A program made the translations under genes and the position numbers. Under the pieces are notes generated by a model. That model saw only the letters and a program-made list of their open reading frames with translations, was not told the DNA's origin and searched no databases. Shown piece by piece: positions 10,632 through 21,541 of a stretch of DNA of 64,000 nt (positions are counted from its first letter, which is position 1; each line of letters starts with the position of its first letter). Source of the stretch: Galdieria partita (Eukaryota; Rhodophyta; Bangiophyceae; Galdieriales; Galdieriaceae); assembly GCA_025991245.1 (NCBI GenBank), contig BQMJ01000041.1, forward strand, positions 124,001-188,000, read 5' to 3'.

Positions 10632-11222
10632 ATGGGTTCAGTTTTAGGAAAAGTTTCAGTAGAGCAGCCTTTGTATGAAATAGAAAGAAAGACAAGTGAA
10701 TATGAAATAAGAAAATACCCAAGTTTAAGGCTTGCTGAAGTTTCTCGTGCAGAGTTAAAGAACGAGACCTCAGGTTATGACTTTGAATCTCAAGCATTTC
10801 GAATATTGGCGTCCTATATAGGAGTATTTGGAGAGCCAAAGAACAAAGACAACTCGAACCAACAAGTCAAGATATCTATGACGGCACCCGTTCTATCAAA
10901 GCCTATTGAGACTTTGGAGCGACAAAGTGGTAGTATGGCATTTATATTGCCAAAAGAGTATTCAGAGCAACTGGAACCACCAGAGCCTGTTGATTCACGA
11001 GTCCATTTGCGACTAGTACCACCAAGAACAGTTGCTGTGATTACTTTTCGTGGAGCTGTAAACCGAGAAACTTTAGAGAGCGATAGAGCTAAAAAGTTTA
11101 TGGAACAGTTGAAGAAGGATGGTTATCGTCTGGTTTCTTCAGATTGGGAGCTTGCTCGATATAACCCTCCTTTTACTCCCCCGCCTCTTAGACGCAATGA
11201 GATATTAGTGCAAGTAGAGTAG
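10632..11222 (+). CDS. SOUL-family haem-binding protein
   Basis: A single exon of 196 residues covers a complete SOUL/HEBP domain: the YEIRKYPSLRLAEV start, GYDFESQAFRILASYIGVFG, KISMTAPVL, the SGSMAFILPKEY segment and the VAVITFRG strand, ending in WELARYNPPFTPPPLRRNE. Family members bind haem or other tetrapyrroles; plant and algal forms occur in plastid, cytosol and eyespot. There is no obvious N-terminal targeting peptide; the MGSVLGK start could be N-myristoylated. It is convergent with the eL21 gene, whose stop is 115 bp away. Confidence 0.93.
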   Translation: MGSVLGKVSVEQPLYEIERKTSEYEIRKYPSLRLAEVSRAELKNETSGYDFESQAFRILASYIGVFGEPKNKDNSNQQVKISMTAPVLSKPIETLERQSGSMAFILPKEYSEQLEPPEPVDSRVHLRLVPPRTVAVITFRGAVNRETLESDRAKKFMEQLKKDGYRLVSSDWELARYNPPFTPPPLRRNEILVQVE

Positions 11223-11337
11223 TTTCAAGATTCACTTTGTATAGTTGTTAAAGATTTGCAACTCTTTTTATAGTTACTTTTTTTTCTTTCCAGAAAACTG
11301 ACATTTGTGAGTGTTTTAAGATTCTCGACAGTTTTAT

Positions 11338-11869
11338 TTAGACTACAAATTCATAGGGTGGTGGTTCCACCAGTTCTGTTATATTGGCGTCCACAAAATG
11401 TGCTTCAGCTGGTCCTTCAGGTTGACGTTTCAAAGGGCCGGTGTATTTTTCTATAGAAAAGTAAGTAAAGTTATTTCAGGTATCGTGAAGAACATTTACC
11501 TCCTCTGGCCTTTGCCTCCATCTTAGCTTTCGTAATTCTACGCACTCTTTCTTTGAATTCTTCTTGGCATCTACTCTTAAAGACGTGCTCGCGACGAATA
11601 TGAATCTTTTTTGCAATCTTTCTGTTTCCCACGACTTTGTTGATGATCACACCCACTGAATTTCTAGATATATCGAAAACCTTTCCAGTTTTTCCCACAT
11701 AAAACTTGTGAGGCATTCCCTTTTGAATGGCCGAGTCGACTTTGATGTCCACATAGTCACCCAGACGATAATTGGTTAGATAACTAGCAGCTAATGGTGC
11801 TCCATGTTTTCTAAAGGGTTTAGAGAATAGATCTCGTGTATTACTTCGTTTTCCCTTTGACCTTCCCAT
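11338..11869 (-). CDS. RPL21: Large-subunit ribosomal protein eL21 (L21e)
   Basis: Exons 11869-11500 and 11450-11338 with a 49-bp intron give 160 residues, the standard eukaryotic length. The conserved start MGRSKGKRSNTRDLFSKPF-like, the YRLGDYVDIKVDSAIQKGMPHK region and the C-terminal LKRQPEGPxxAHFV block identify it. It is a cytosolic 60S subunit component. It is divergent from the EgtB-like gene with 121 bp between start codons. Confidence 0.95.
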
Positions 11870-11990
11870 GAACGCTTCTTTGCTTTACGTCGACGGCCTC
11901 GGCAATCCAAAGTAAATAAGAAAAGGGGGTGGGAAAGTCCCATGAGTTGGATTCTTTGCACCCTCAGGATTTGTATTGAGTATTCGGAGG

Positions 11991-13590
11991 ATGATGATGG
12001 GATATGAAGAAAAGTCAAGTACAGCCATTGCAGACTTGAAGAAGGTTCTTCAATCAGCTTGGAACCTATCAGATGCATTTTTTGAATCTCTTTTATCAGA
12101 GAAGTGGTTTGAAAGACGTCCAATACCTTTAAGAAATCCTTTTATATTTTGTGAGTAAGCTGGACTCAACTTTGATAAGACTGTGACGTTATTCAGATTA
12201 TGGTCACCTTGTGGCCTTTTGTTGGAACCAATTTCGTAACAAGTTGGGGCTTGAACAGTTTGAACCTGTGTTTGATTACATCTTTGAAAGAGGAATCGAT
12301 CCTGACGTGGATGACCCAACCCAGTGTCACTCTCATCCAGAGTTTCCAGATACTTGGCCTTCTAAAGTCCAAGTATGTCAGTATAAACAAAAAGTTCGTT
12401 CTATTCTATTGAGCCAGTCAGTTTTATCTCAAGTAGAGAAGAAGTGCCCTCATATTGTACAACTTGTTTTTGAACACGAACTGATGCATCTAGAAACCTT
12501 GTTTTATATGTTTATGCAAATGGAAGACAGAGATATGAATGGTCCATTTTTAAATAGTAGTATTCCTCCTATCAAGTTGTCAACGGGAAAGAAAGAGTAT
12601 ATAGATTCAGAGCCTATGGTATGGGTGGAAGGTGGTCCATGTTGTTTAGGTAGAGACCGTGGAGAAGAATTTGGTTGGGATATTGAGTTTCCAAGTCATT
12701 GTGTATCTGTCAAACCTTTTAGAATGCATATTTTCCCAGTCACTATAGGTCAGTTTTATGAGTTTGTATGTATGGGAGGTTATCGCCGAGCGGAATATTG
12801 GAATGAAGAAGATTTTCTACACATGGAGAAGGAGAATATTTGGTTTCCGAGTCTATGGAAATGCCTTTTTTCATTGAATCAAGTGTCTAGTGCTGAAGAT
12901 TTTCAAAGTTTATGCACTTCAACCCAATTATTTCTTTATCGCATGCCATTTGGAGATATTTCTTTAGAGGTGAGCATAATTGGTTGATATATTTTGTTGG
13001 TTGGAGAGAATGTGTGTAGGAGGCATTTTATTTACCGGTATATGTATCCCTTGCAGAAGCTGAAGCATATGCAAAGTGGAAAGGAAAGAGGTATTTGACA
13101 TTATCATTTTATGTTACCCAAGAAGATATATTTGATGATTTAGGTTACCGACGGAAGAGGAAATGCATGGCATCTTGTATGGATTTTCTTCTACAAAGAA
13201 TCGTCCTTCAAAAGGCAACTATGGATTTCAATACTATGGTCCTGTTCCAGTGGGTTGGATAGAGCAAGATAAGAGTCCTTATGGAGTTGTGGATGTTTAT
13301 GGAAATGGTTGGGAACTTACATCAACTCCTTTATATCCATTTCCAGGATACAAACCTCTTCCAGAATGTATGTCTACATTTTATATTGAGTTTAGGATTG
13401 AATGAATGCAATTTGTTTAGATCCCAACTATTCTGCGGATTTTTTTGATCATAAACATTTCGTTGTGGTGGGAGCTTCATGGGCAACGGATGGTAGTTTA
13501 TGTAGACCCAGTTTTCGTAACTGGTATCAACGAAAGTATCGATTTGTGTTTTCCAAGTTTCATTTGATAGAAAAGAATATTTGTGAGTGA
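11991..13590 (+). CDS. EgtB/Egt1-like sulfoxide synthase (DinB + FGE-sulfatase)
   Basis: Five exons (11991-12150, 12197-12969, 13020-13090, 13144-13367, 13421-13590; introns 46-53 bp) give 465 residues. The N-terminal DinB-like part has the iron-binding pattern: His in FYYGHL (about residue 57) and the HELMHLE motif (HxxxHxE, about residue 148) followed by TLFYMF, as in fungal Egt1. The FGE-sulfatase-type C-terminus includes the GGPCCLGRD strand, LPTEEE, WELTSTP, GASWAT and RSFxNWYQRxY-like blocks. Such enzymes join cysteine to histidine betaine with oxygen in ergothioneine synthesis. The EgtD methyltransferase domain that fungal Egt1 carries is absent, so either it is encoded elsewhere or this enzyme has another substrate. 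Confidence 0.8.
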
Positions 13591-13681
13591 AGTGTATGGA
13601 TGGAGGAAATAAGAGTTGAAATGTTCGTTTGTTTCCATATCATTGCTATTTCTTATCCACTAAGCCTTAGTGTTTTTGAAA

Positions 13682-13768
13682 ATGTTCAACGAGTCTTCGA
13701 TCGTTCCAATGCTAAGACCAAAGAAAATTTGCCCATTTGTTATTTTGGATAATGGCATTGAATTATAA
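13682..13768 (+). promoter_or_regulatory. Upstream ORF overlapping the bZIP start codon
   Basis: An ATG at 13682 opens a 28-codon frame ending at TAA 13766-13768, so it runs over the bZIP start codon (13752) in another frame. Ribosomes translating it could not reach the bZIP ATG without leaky scanning. This layout resembles the overlapping uORF of animal ATF4. Whether the mRNA includes 13682 is not known. Confidence 0.5.
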
Positions 13769-14895
13769 AGAGAATGAAGAAGAACAACAAGGCTTGCGTT
13801 ATCAAGTAAGAAAGAGAATATCACCTCTTCCACTGAATCAAACGCATATCCCTGAATATTACTATTCCCGAGTATCTCCCATGTTTCAAGTCAAAACGAG
13901 TAGAGGAGAGCCAGCTTTAGAAGGCTGGTCAATATGGGAAGGAAGAAATGGGTTATGGAGTCCCTCCCAAGTAGAACAGAACTGTTCACCTTCACTATTT
14001 TTATGTACACCTACTTCTACAGGAAGGCCTTTGACAGAAAGTTATAGGGAACGGGTACAAACCGAACACTGGTCAAACGATGAACTGGTAATCGTACACC
14101 CAACGACTAGTAGTGAAAACATACAATTGGAAAAGAATGAAGAATCAACCATTGTTCAACAATTACCTCATATAGATGAGACAATAGTGATGGAAACGGG
14201 AAATAATAGTTTCATCTATCCAAGCAAAGAGAATTCCATCCGGAGCAGCAACAGTAGCTACAATGGTGAGAATAACAACGTAGTTTGGTTAGCTAAAACA
14301 AATAATCAGATAGGTACGTAAAGTGTGTATTGAGTTGGAATTGGCTCAACTTGCATTCATAGATGCACTCCAGAATAACATTCCTGTGGATGAAAAGAGC
14401 CACCATATATATTTATTGGAACAAGCAGAATCCTTTTATTCAGACTCGCTATCCAATCCATTAGAAGAAGGACAACCATTGAACACTTCAACCAAACACC
14501 AATGCTCTATCCAGTTCATCAATCAACTCAACAACATAGCGTCACCATCGAATGAGAATTTCAGCAATACGGAGGAAACACAATACCTTTGGAAATCATC
14601 TCAGTCTTCTCATGAAATGCCATGTTCTTCTTCTACTAATTCAAAGAAAAAATCAGTAAAGGATGATCTAGAGCTGAGAACTGCTCGAATTATGAGGAAC
14701 CGTGAGGCAGCTCAACGTTCTCGTCAAAATGCAAAGGCCAAATTTCAAAATTTGGAAATGGAAAATAAAAGATTGCGTAGCAGCTTGTATGTACTGGAAC
14801 AAGAAAACTTTTGGTTACGGAAACAAGTTGAATTGGTAAAGAGTTGTGTGGAACAACTAACAGATAATAAGGTTCTGAAATCGGAAGATATGTAA
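13752..14895 (+). CDS. bZIP transcription factor
   Basis: Exons 13752-14313 and 14363-14895 around a 49-bp intron (GTACGT...ATAG) give 364 residues. The bZIP domain lies near the C-terminus: the basic region RIMRNREAAQRSRQNAKAK with the N-x7-R signature (N in RNREA, R in SRQN), followed by heptad leucines in LEMENKRLRSSLYVLEQENFWL. It should bind DNA as a dimer. The rest is Ser/Thr/Asn/Gln-rich and probably disordered activation sequence. The subfamily is not assigned. An upstream ORF overlapping the start suggests translational control. Confidence 0.88.
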
Positions 14896-15387
14896 GTTGA
14901 CATGCTGAAGGATATGAATAACTGGAAAAGTATGGAGGCAATTTGGATAAGAAGAATCAAAGAAAGCCTGATGCACTTGTTTGAGTATCCTATCCAACCA
15001 TATCAAATAGAACAATGGGAATGTAGAGTTGTTGATAGGATGCACATATGTGCTATGATTATCGTGTTTTATATGAATCACTATTATTTCGAAGACTAGT
15101 TTGTTGTTCTCTTGTAGACCGAGTACAAGGTAATAACATTTTGGGTTTGATCAAGGCGAGATGGAGCTCTAATCCAAACTGGGCTTCTCAGTCGGATTCT
15201 TGAACATGGTCTATGTTGGAAACCAAAACTCCTGAAAAGATACTGTTGTTATTTTTTTAGATTAGATACGAGAAGAAATAGTATGAAGGAGTGTGTGCAA
15301 TGCAGACAAAGAATATTCAGTTGGCAACTGCGTCGGGAAATAAAGTTGGATATGTCGCAATCCTAAACGATTGCCTGTGGGTTATTC
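14896..15387. other. Intergenic region bZIP-TMX2
   Basis: About 490 bp. Short open frames exist on both strands, but none has homology or splice logic linking it to a neighbour. It probably holds the bZIP 3' UTR and the TMX2-like promoter. Confidence 0.5.
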
Positions 15388-16348
15388 ATGAAGGCCTCAG
15401 TCCTGTTCAATGGTTATTACCTTTCCAATCTTTGTCTTTGCCTATTGTATATCTATGTGAGAATCCATATCAGTAGGTTATTTTGTGTTTGAAAGAATAG
15501 TGTGTTCATGTTGTGATCGTTAGAAACACAGTCGTTGGGAGACGAGTCCAACAGTATATGGAATGTGCTCTTAGAGCAACAAATTTATTGTATTATTTTA
15601 CTTGTTGGTACTGTGAAAGTATTTCAAAGTCCTTCGTGGGTATGTCATGATGGTGTAGAGTGTGTAAAGTGGAATGAAGAGGTCTCTTTAGGAAGCCACC
15701 CTGTCTTCGTTTTTCTTCTACTGCAAATGTGGTTTTGTCATCCTATTATTTTACTTTGACAAAAAGTTTTGCATATATTTTGCATTTTTATGTTTCGGTA
15801 AGGAAAGCACGGACGAGGAAAGGTGGACTCAAAACGTATTAGTCTTTGCGTTTTTATTCCTACAGCCACGCTATAGAGGTCCAAGTAAAGTTGTTCAGCT
15901 TTCAGGAGATGCTTTTCAAGGTATACCAAGAAGTTTACAGTTTATTTCATGATTTACTTGGTTGGTAGATTTAGTATTATCATCCAAAGATACCAAGAAG
16001 ACTTGGATAGTAGAATTTTATGTTCCTTGGTCGGAACAAGTCAAATCGTTGGATTCTCTGGTTGCCAAAGTGTCTTTGGAATATAGTAATGAGGACCTTT
16101 GCTTTGGAAAGTTAAACCTTGCTTCTTATCCAAATATCGCCACTAAATTGGGTATCGATGCCCAATCTTCAACTAAAGCCATTCCAACCTTTGTTGTTTT
16201 TGAACGTGGTAAAGAAAAAAGAAGAGTACCGTATTTGGACAACCGTGGTATGGCAGTTCCAAAGGAAGTCTGGAGAATGAAAAAATCGGAACTTGTTTCT
16301 GCTCTCCAACTGGATCATTATGTGTTCATGTCAAAAATGTCCGGATAG
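15388..16348 (+). CDS. TMX2-like membrane thioredoxin-fold protein
   Basis: Five exons (15388-15472, 15524-15639, 15692-15797, 15843-15920, 15969-16348; introns 45-52 bp) give 254 residues. The N-terminal half has several hydrophobic segments, including the CGFVILLFYFDKKFCIYFAF stretch that parallels human TMX2 (ILFFRLDIRMGLLY), then PRYRGPSKV. A thioredoxin fold follows: TWIVEFYVPWSEQV, FGKLNLASYP and AIPTFVVFERGKEKRRVP. The redox position reads S-E-Q-V (about residues 150-153), so both catalytic cysteines are missing; human TMX2 keeps only one (SNDC). It is probably an ER or ER-mitochondria contact protein without oxidoreductase activity. The C-terminus (KMSG) has no KKxx retrieval signal. 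Confidence 0.8.
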
Positions 16349-16734
16349 AAAGATGTCATTGCTGTAGAGATGGTTGCATAGTAGGAAGAAGCTTAGAAGC
16401 AAATGACAAGTGTGTAGAAAGGTAAAGATTTTTAGAGCAATCACTGGTTGTAAACCATCACAGGAATCGCTTCTCATTGAAATGATAAGAATCAGAAGTA
16501 TGCAATATCTTTTCTGTCAACTCGTCACTGTATGAAATAGAACTTTCTTCTACAACGCTCTTCCACGAATAGTCAATGATAGAATTGCCGTCTCTTGATA
16601 TACAAAAGATGGAAGAAACAAACTTGACTGAGGTTCCAAAGGGGATTCGAATGAGGAACAACAAAATATGACTTTGGATAGGAAACCACAATGAGTTACA
16701 GTTGCCTAAAGTGAATATTTGTTTGAGAGAACAC

Positions 16735-17885
16735 TTATTTGTCCATGAAATCCCCTTTGTCTTCATGTCCCACTAATTTGACTTGTTCTATCTCAACATC
16801 AAAAACAGAAAGATATGGAAGAGGTAGAAACTTGTTTCCACTTAGAATAACTATCCATTCCTCGCTCAAATATGTATCTCCCGCTTCACTTGATATGTCT
16901 TGAGAAAGAATATGTCGTACGATGTCACCAATATCTTCTTCTTTTGGAGCAGCGGATAAAAAGGGATGTGCTAAAAGTTCTCTTGCTGTGGGTCGAAGTT
17001 GCGGATTCGTTTGCAAACATTGATGAAGGAGATCCAGAAAGTGAATAGAATATCGAGAAGGCCATTCCAGTTGTGGTCTTTCACCGACATTCAAACCATA
17101 TGCTACTTTATAGGGACCATGCGACTTAAGAGGAGTATAACCTTGGGCCAGTTCTATCATCCATACAGCCAATGCCCAAATATCACCTGAAGAAGCTGTC
17201 GAAAAGCTTGGAAGCTCATTGCCATCTTTGTTTTCAGGACCATTCCAATAGACAATGGAAGGCTGCACATTGAATTGTTTATCAAGTAGCGGTAATACAA
17301 CTGCCAGTTGGTGATAATCAACAATCCTCAATTGTCCACTACTATCTAATAAAATGTTGGAGCCTTTGATACATTGCAACCCTTGCCAATTCGGTCTTTT
17401 TTCAAAAAAAACCAGAATGGAAAGTATTTCTTTCACGAAGAAAGCAATCAATGACTCGGTACAACCACCCAACTTTTTGGATAATAAAAGAGTATTTCCA
17501 GGACAAATATAGTCCGAAACTATCCAAAGACCCTTGAGCTGTTCATCAGCAAATACTTCGCAACGTAGTAACGACGTGTGAGACGATGAAATTGCGAGAA
17601 ACTTTTGTTGCAAGTTGTCAGCTGTAGTTTGGAGCTGTACATTATTTGGTAGGTGGACGAACTATGACAGACTTCAGCTTGGAAATAAAAAAAATTGCAT
17701 TTGTGACATTTTACCTTGGCTGCAACCAATCTTGTTTGTTCCTTGGTGCGAGACTGCAGAGAAGCTTGAAACACGCCACCAAGTGAACCTCGCCCAAGAT
17801 ATCGTATAATACGTAACGATAAATCACTCGTCAAGTTAACAACCAAACCACCTGAACTGGTACCTTCCTTGTCAGACCGACTCAT
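16735..17885 (-). CDS. STE20/GCK-like pseudokinase
   Basis: Exons 17885-17715 and 17661-16735 with a 53-bp intron give 365 residues covering one kinase domain. The glycine loop (GRGSLGGVF, residues 31-39) and VAAK lysine (57) remain. The catalytic loop, normally HRDxKxxN, reads LQCIKGSN (residues 152-159), so the catalytic Asp is Cys. The metal-binding DFG is DYH (172-174). The APE helix (GPE), DIWALAVWMIELAQG and the closing RPTARELLAHPF are intact. The fold therefore looks sound, but phosphotransfer by the usual mechanism should be lost. It probably acts as a scaffold or allosteric partner. GCK relation is inferred from KGSNILL and the C-lobe. Confidence 0.85.
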
Positions 17886-17906
17886 TCGCTAAAAGACTCT
17901 TGCAAA

Positions 17907-18176
17907 CTACTTTATCAAACAACAATTTTTCAAAACGTTCCTATCCTGATAAGAAAAAAATGACATTTGAGTTTTGGCGCCAACGGAAAATGTGGCAGTT
18001 CTCAAAGAGGTCGAAGTGAGTGAGCTCCAATCCACAAATGGTTTAGATCGCTTTGCCAATTCCTTCTTTTGAGATGAAGTAACGCTATCCATGAATCCTT
18101 TAGATTTTATGTATTCATATATATATATATATGCAGCAATGCAGGATTGCAAAACCACAAGTGGATAATGATACAT
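17907..18176 (-). CDS. Small hypothetical protein
   Basis: An open frame of 89 residues starts with a hydrophobic segment containing a Tyr/Ile repeat from a (TA)n run, followed by a basic, serine-rich tail. No family is recognised. Its ATG is only 31 bp from the divergent seryl-tRNA synthetase ATG, a spacing seen at other clear gene pairs here, which mildly supports it. Part of the TA run could be an intron. Confidence 0.35.
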   Translation of the reverse strand: MYHYPLVVLQSCIAAYIYIYEYIKSKGFMDSVTSSQKKELAKRSKPFVDWSSLTSTSLRTATFSVGAKTQMSFFSYQDRNVLKNCCLIK

Positions 18177-18207
18177 GGAAACATTCTAGTATTTACAGTC
18201 GTTGTTT

Positions 18208-20100
18208 ATGAGAAAATGGGCGTTGGGACGCCGAACAATTTATAGCTGGGAGCGAACACTTGCATCTGGTTTACATAGGTTTCTCCCTGCCTTATTGGAA
18301 CCAAATACAAGTTTTGATAGTGTTGAAAGATATTTTCGTTTTCGAACAAATAAAAGATACATGCTGGACATTAACTGGTTTCGCATAGAAAAGGGAGGTG
18401 ATCCAAAGGTCATCTTAGAGTCTCAAAGGAAACGGTAATCTGAAATTGTTTTTCAGTAGCGTTATTGTTTAAATAGCATGAAGATTTGCTAGTGAAGAAA
18501 TAGTGCAGAAAATTATCGACTTGGACGAAGAGTGGCGAAAATGTAGATATCAAGGTGACCAGTTGAGAAAGCAGTTGAACGCAACAAGCAAGCAAATTGG
18601 TCAAAAGAAGCGAAACAATGAGGAAGCGACTGAATTGATGGAAAAAGTTGTAGAGATAAAGAATTCAATATCGGTGACGGAGAAACGAATCGAAGAGCTC
18701 GAGTTTGAAAGAGACACGTTACTCAAGTCAGTTGGGAATATAGTGCACGAGAGTGTTTTTGTCAGCCGTGACGAATCTGAAAATCCGGTTTTGAGACAAT
18801 GGGGTGAGATTAGCAGTGAGAAGAAGAGTTATAATCACGTGGATTTGTTGTATATGATCGATGGAGTTGAATATGAGAGAGGAGTAAATGTTGCTGGTAT
18901 TGAAAAGTTTCGTATTATTGCTTCTTGGTTGACGAAGTAAATAGGAAATCGGGGATATTATCTGAAGGGACCCGCAGTTGCTTTGAATTTGGGTCTAATC
19001 CACTATGGTTTGCAGTTCCTTGTGAAAAAGGGTTATTTGCCTCTCCAGACGCCCTACTTTATGGAGCGGGATGCTATGGCCAAGTGTGCTCAGTTGGAAG
19101 ATTTTGATGAACAGCTTTACAAGGTAATCTAATGGAAGTGTTTTGACGAGTGCCAATCATTATTCTAGGTTACCGGAGAAGGAACACAAGAGAAGTATTT
19201 AATTGCCACCTCAGAGCAGCCTATTTGTTGCTTCCATATGAATGAATGGTTGGATCCGAAAAGCCTTCCTTTAAGATACGTGGGGTTTTCGACTTGCTTT
19301 CGAAAGGAAGTATGGTTGCTTCTCTGAGTTATGACACGATTCGTTGATACAATTCTTATTCTTCTTAGACTGGTAGTCATGGAAGAGATACTTTAGGAAT
19401 TTTTCGCGTGCATCAATTTGAAAAGTTGGAACAGTTTTGTATCACAGCACCTGATCCAGAAGTTAGCTATTCAATGATGGAGGAAATGATGGTAAATACC
19501 ACGTTGCTTTGATTGAACAGAAAGCTGATATTTCATATAGCATACTGCTGAAGAGTTTTATCAGTCGTTAAATATTCCATATCGTGTGGTGAATATCGTT
19601 TCCGGTGCCTTGAACAATGCTGCTGCCAAGAAATATGATTTGGAAGGATGGTTCCCTGCATCTTCATCATTTCGAGAACTTGTCTCATGCTCCAATTGTA
19701 CAGATTATCAAGCTCGTCGATTGGAGGTTGTTACTGCAACTTTGCTTATTGTAGTCTTTCTGATTATTGTATAGATTCGATACGGTCTGAAAAAAATGGG
19801 TGATCGTGAGAAAAAGTACGTACACATGTTAAATTCTACACTATGTGCAACCACACGAGTAATTTGCTGTATTCTTGAAAACTTTCAAACAGCAGACGGT
19901 GTCAAAGTCCCCGAAGTTTTACAGCCGTAAGTGTTGGTCTTTTTTCCTCAAGGCTTAGCTGAACACCTTGCTTTAGGTTTGTAGGACACGACTTTCTTCC
20001 ATTTAAAAGAGAACCATTGAAGATGCCAACAACAGAAAATCCAAGTAAATTGGACAGCGAATCGTTGACCAAGAACATGAGAGAACTGAAGACATCCTAA
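18208..20100 (+). CDS. Seryl-tRNA synthetase, organelle-type N-terminus
   Basis: Eight exons (18208-18434, 18484-18896, 18945-19123, 19169-19309, 19369-19491, 19541-19726, 19775-19926, 19977-20100) with introns of 45-59 bp. The long-helix tRNA-binding arm is in exon 2. Class II motifs follow: motif 1 region [12 protein letters not shown], motif 2 FRKE...[17 protein letters not shown], the [25 protein letters not shown] serine-site block split over two stretches, and motif 3 [10 protein letters not shown]. It charges tRNA-Ser. About 45 residues rich in Arg, Ser and Leu precede the domain and look like a mitochondrial or plastid presequence. Confidence 0.93.
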
Positions 20101-20177
20101 CATGAAGAGCAAAATAAAATTCCCAATCACTTGAACAATCCTTTTATGGATTGATTGAATTCCATAGTTTGAAAAAT

Positions 20178-20366
20178 ATGTCGGAGAACGATCTGAATAT
20201 TTGCGAGGCTCTAGAGACTGCCCACAAAACTTGTCTCCGTAAAGTAAAACGAGCACGGAACAAGGAAGCCAAGTTGAAAGAATGCCAAAGTTATTTCGAT
20301 ATGCTTAAGGAGAATAGTTGCCCTTGGAAACCTGAAACACATAACCAGGACATAGGAAGAACATAA
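20178..20366 (+). CDS. Small four-cysteine CHCH-like protein
   Basis: A 62-residue frame contains four cysteines as C-x9-C-x16-C-x11-C with basic helices between. The first pair matches the CX9C spacing of mitochondrial intermembrane-space proteins oxidised by Mia40; the second is wider than the canonical twin CX9C. It sits on its own between the seryl-tRNA synthetase and the glutathione S-transferase. The product could be a respiratory-chain assembly factor, but no family is assigned. Confidence 0.45.
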   Translation: MSENDLNICEALETAHKTCLRKVKRARNKEAKLKECQSYFDMLKENSCPWKPETHNQDIGRT

Positions 20367-20776
20367 TGGACAGTTCCTTTGCTAACAGATTGAATCAAGT
20401 ATAAGACTTTACTTGAAAGTCTTATTTATCTTAACGTGCCTAATGCCAACAGTTTGGTGTGGATTCTAAGATGCTTTAGTCAACGACAGCGTTTAAGATA
20501 TTCTTGCTTAAACGTGGGTATAGAAACAAGGGAAGCCATTGGAGACAACTTTACAAGTTCACTTGCATTCAAGTTTGGAATCGCACTGAGATACTTGTCC
20601 AAGGGACCCAGGTTGTAGGACAATGACTAATTCTTTGTATCCATAGTTAAGTAAAAAGAGGTATTGAACAGCAACTTTACAAAAAGTGGTCTATTGAAAC
20701 TTGTTCAAAGAGAACAACTGGAAAAGTCATTGTGACGAGTGTCTATTGGGCCAAATATTGTATTTGGTGTTCCGTC
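20367..20776. other. Intergenic region upstream of GST
   Basis: About 410 bp with one short open frame (from about 20443) lacking homology. No RNA gene is seen. Confidence 0.45.
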
Positions 20777-21541
20777 ATGACGTCTCCACAGATAGAACTA
20801 TATACGGCACCTACACCCAACGGTTACAAGGTTTCTATCATGTTAGAAGAACTTCAAGTTCCTTACGAACTGCATAAAATCGACTTCTCAAAAAGGGAAC
20901 AGAAGGAAGATTGGTTTGTAAAGTATTATTATCTGTTAAAAAGTTTAGCCTTTTTTTAGGTTTCTGGCTATGAATCCCAACGGAAGGATTCCTTCTATAA
21001 AAGATAAACAAAACAACCTTGTGTTGTTCGAGTCGGGAGCTATTCTTGTTTATCTTGCAGAAAAGTACGACTTGAAGTTGTATGGAGAAACACCAGAAGA
21101 ACGCTATACTACTCTGCAGTGGGTTATGGTTTGTCAAAGCTGAGTTTCTTGTTAGCATTGTGAATGTCTATTTTTTAGTTTCAAATGGGAGGAATTGGCC
21201 CTATGCAAGGGCAAGCAAACGTTTTCTATCGCTATGCTCCCGAGAAGATACCTTATGCAATTGAAAGATATCAGAAGGAAACGCGCAGGCTTTACGAAGT
21301 TCTGGAAACCGCCTTGAAGGGAAAGGAATATATTACTGGCAAGTATTCGATAGCAGATATTGCGTGTTATCCTTGGGTTGTCATACATGATTGGGCGGGT
21401 GTTTCCGTAGAGGGCCTTCCTAATGTTCAGGCTTGGTTAGACCGAATAGGTAACCGTCCTGCTGTTCAACGGGGTTTGATGTCTCCTCCTCGTGCGGATA
21501 CCACAGATCAGATGCGACAAGGACGCAGTATCTTGATTTGA
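20777..21541 (+). CDS. Glutathione S-transferase, YfcG/YghU-like (Nu class)
   Basis: Exons 20777-20913, 20960-21128 and 21179-21541 (introns 46 and 50 bp) give 222 residues. The thioredoxin-like N-domain has [17 protein letters not shown] and [13 protein letters not shown], then the [13 protein letters not shown] glutathione site. The C-domain has the [10 protein letters not shown] motif typical of bacterial YfcG/YghU proteins and [12 protein letters not shown]. Bacterial relatives act as disulfide-bond reductases with glutathione or glutathionylspermidine. No targeting peptide is seen. A bacterial origin is possible but untested. Confidence 0.9.

Noticed and set aside
20436-20618. 60-residue open frame between the small Cys protein and GST
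   Set aside because: Begins at GTG, lacks any motif and lies in the GST promoter region.
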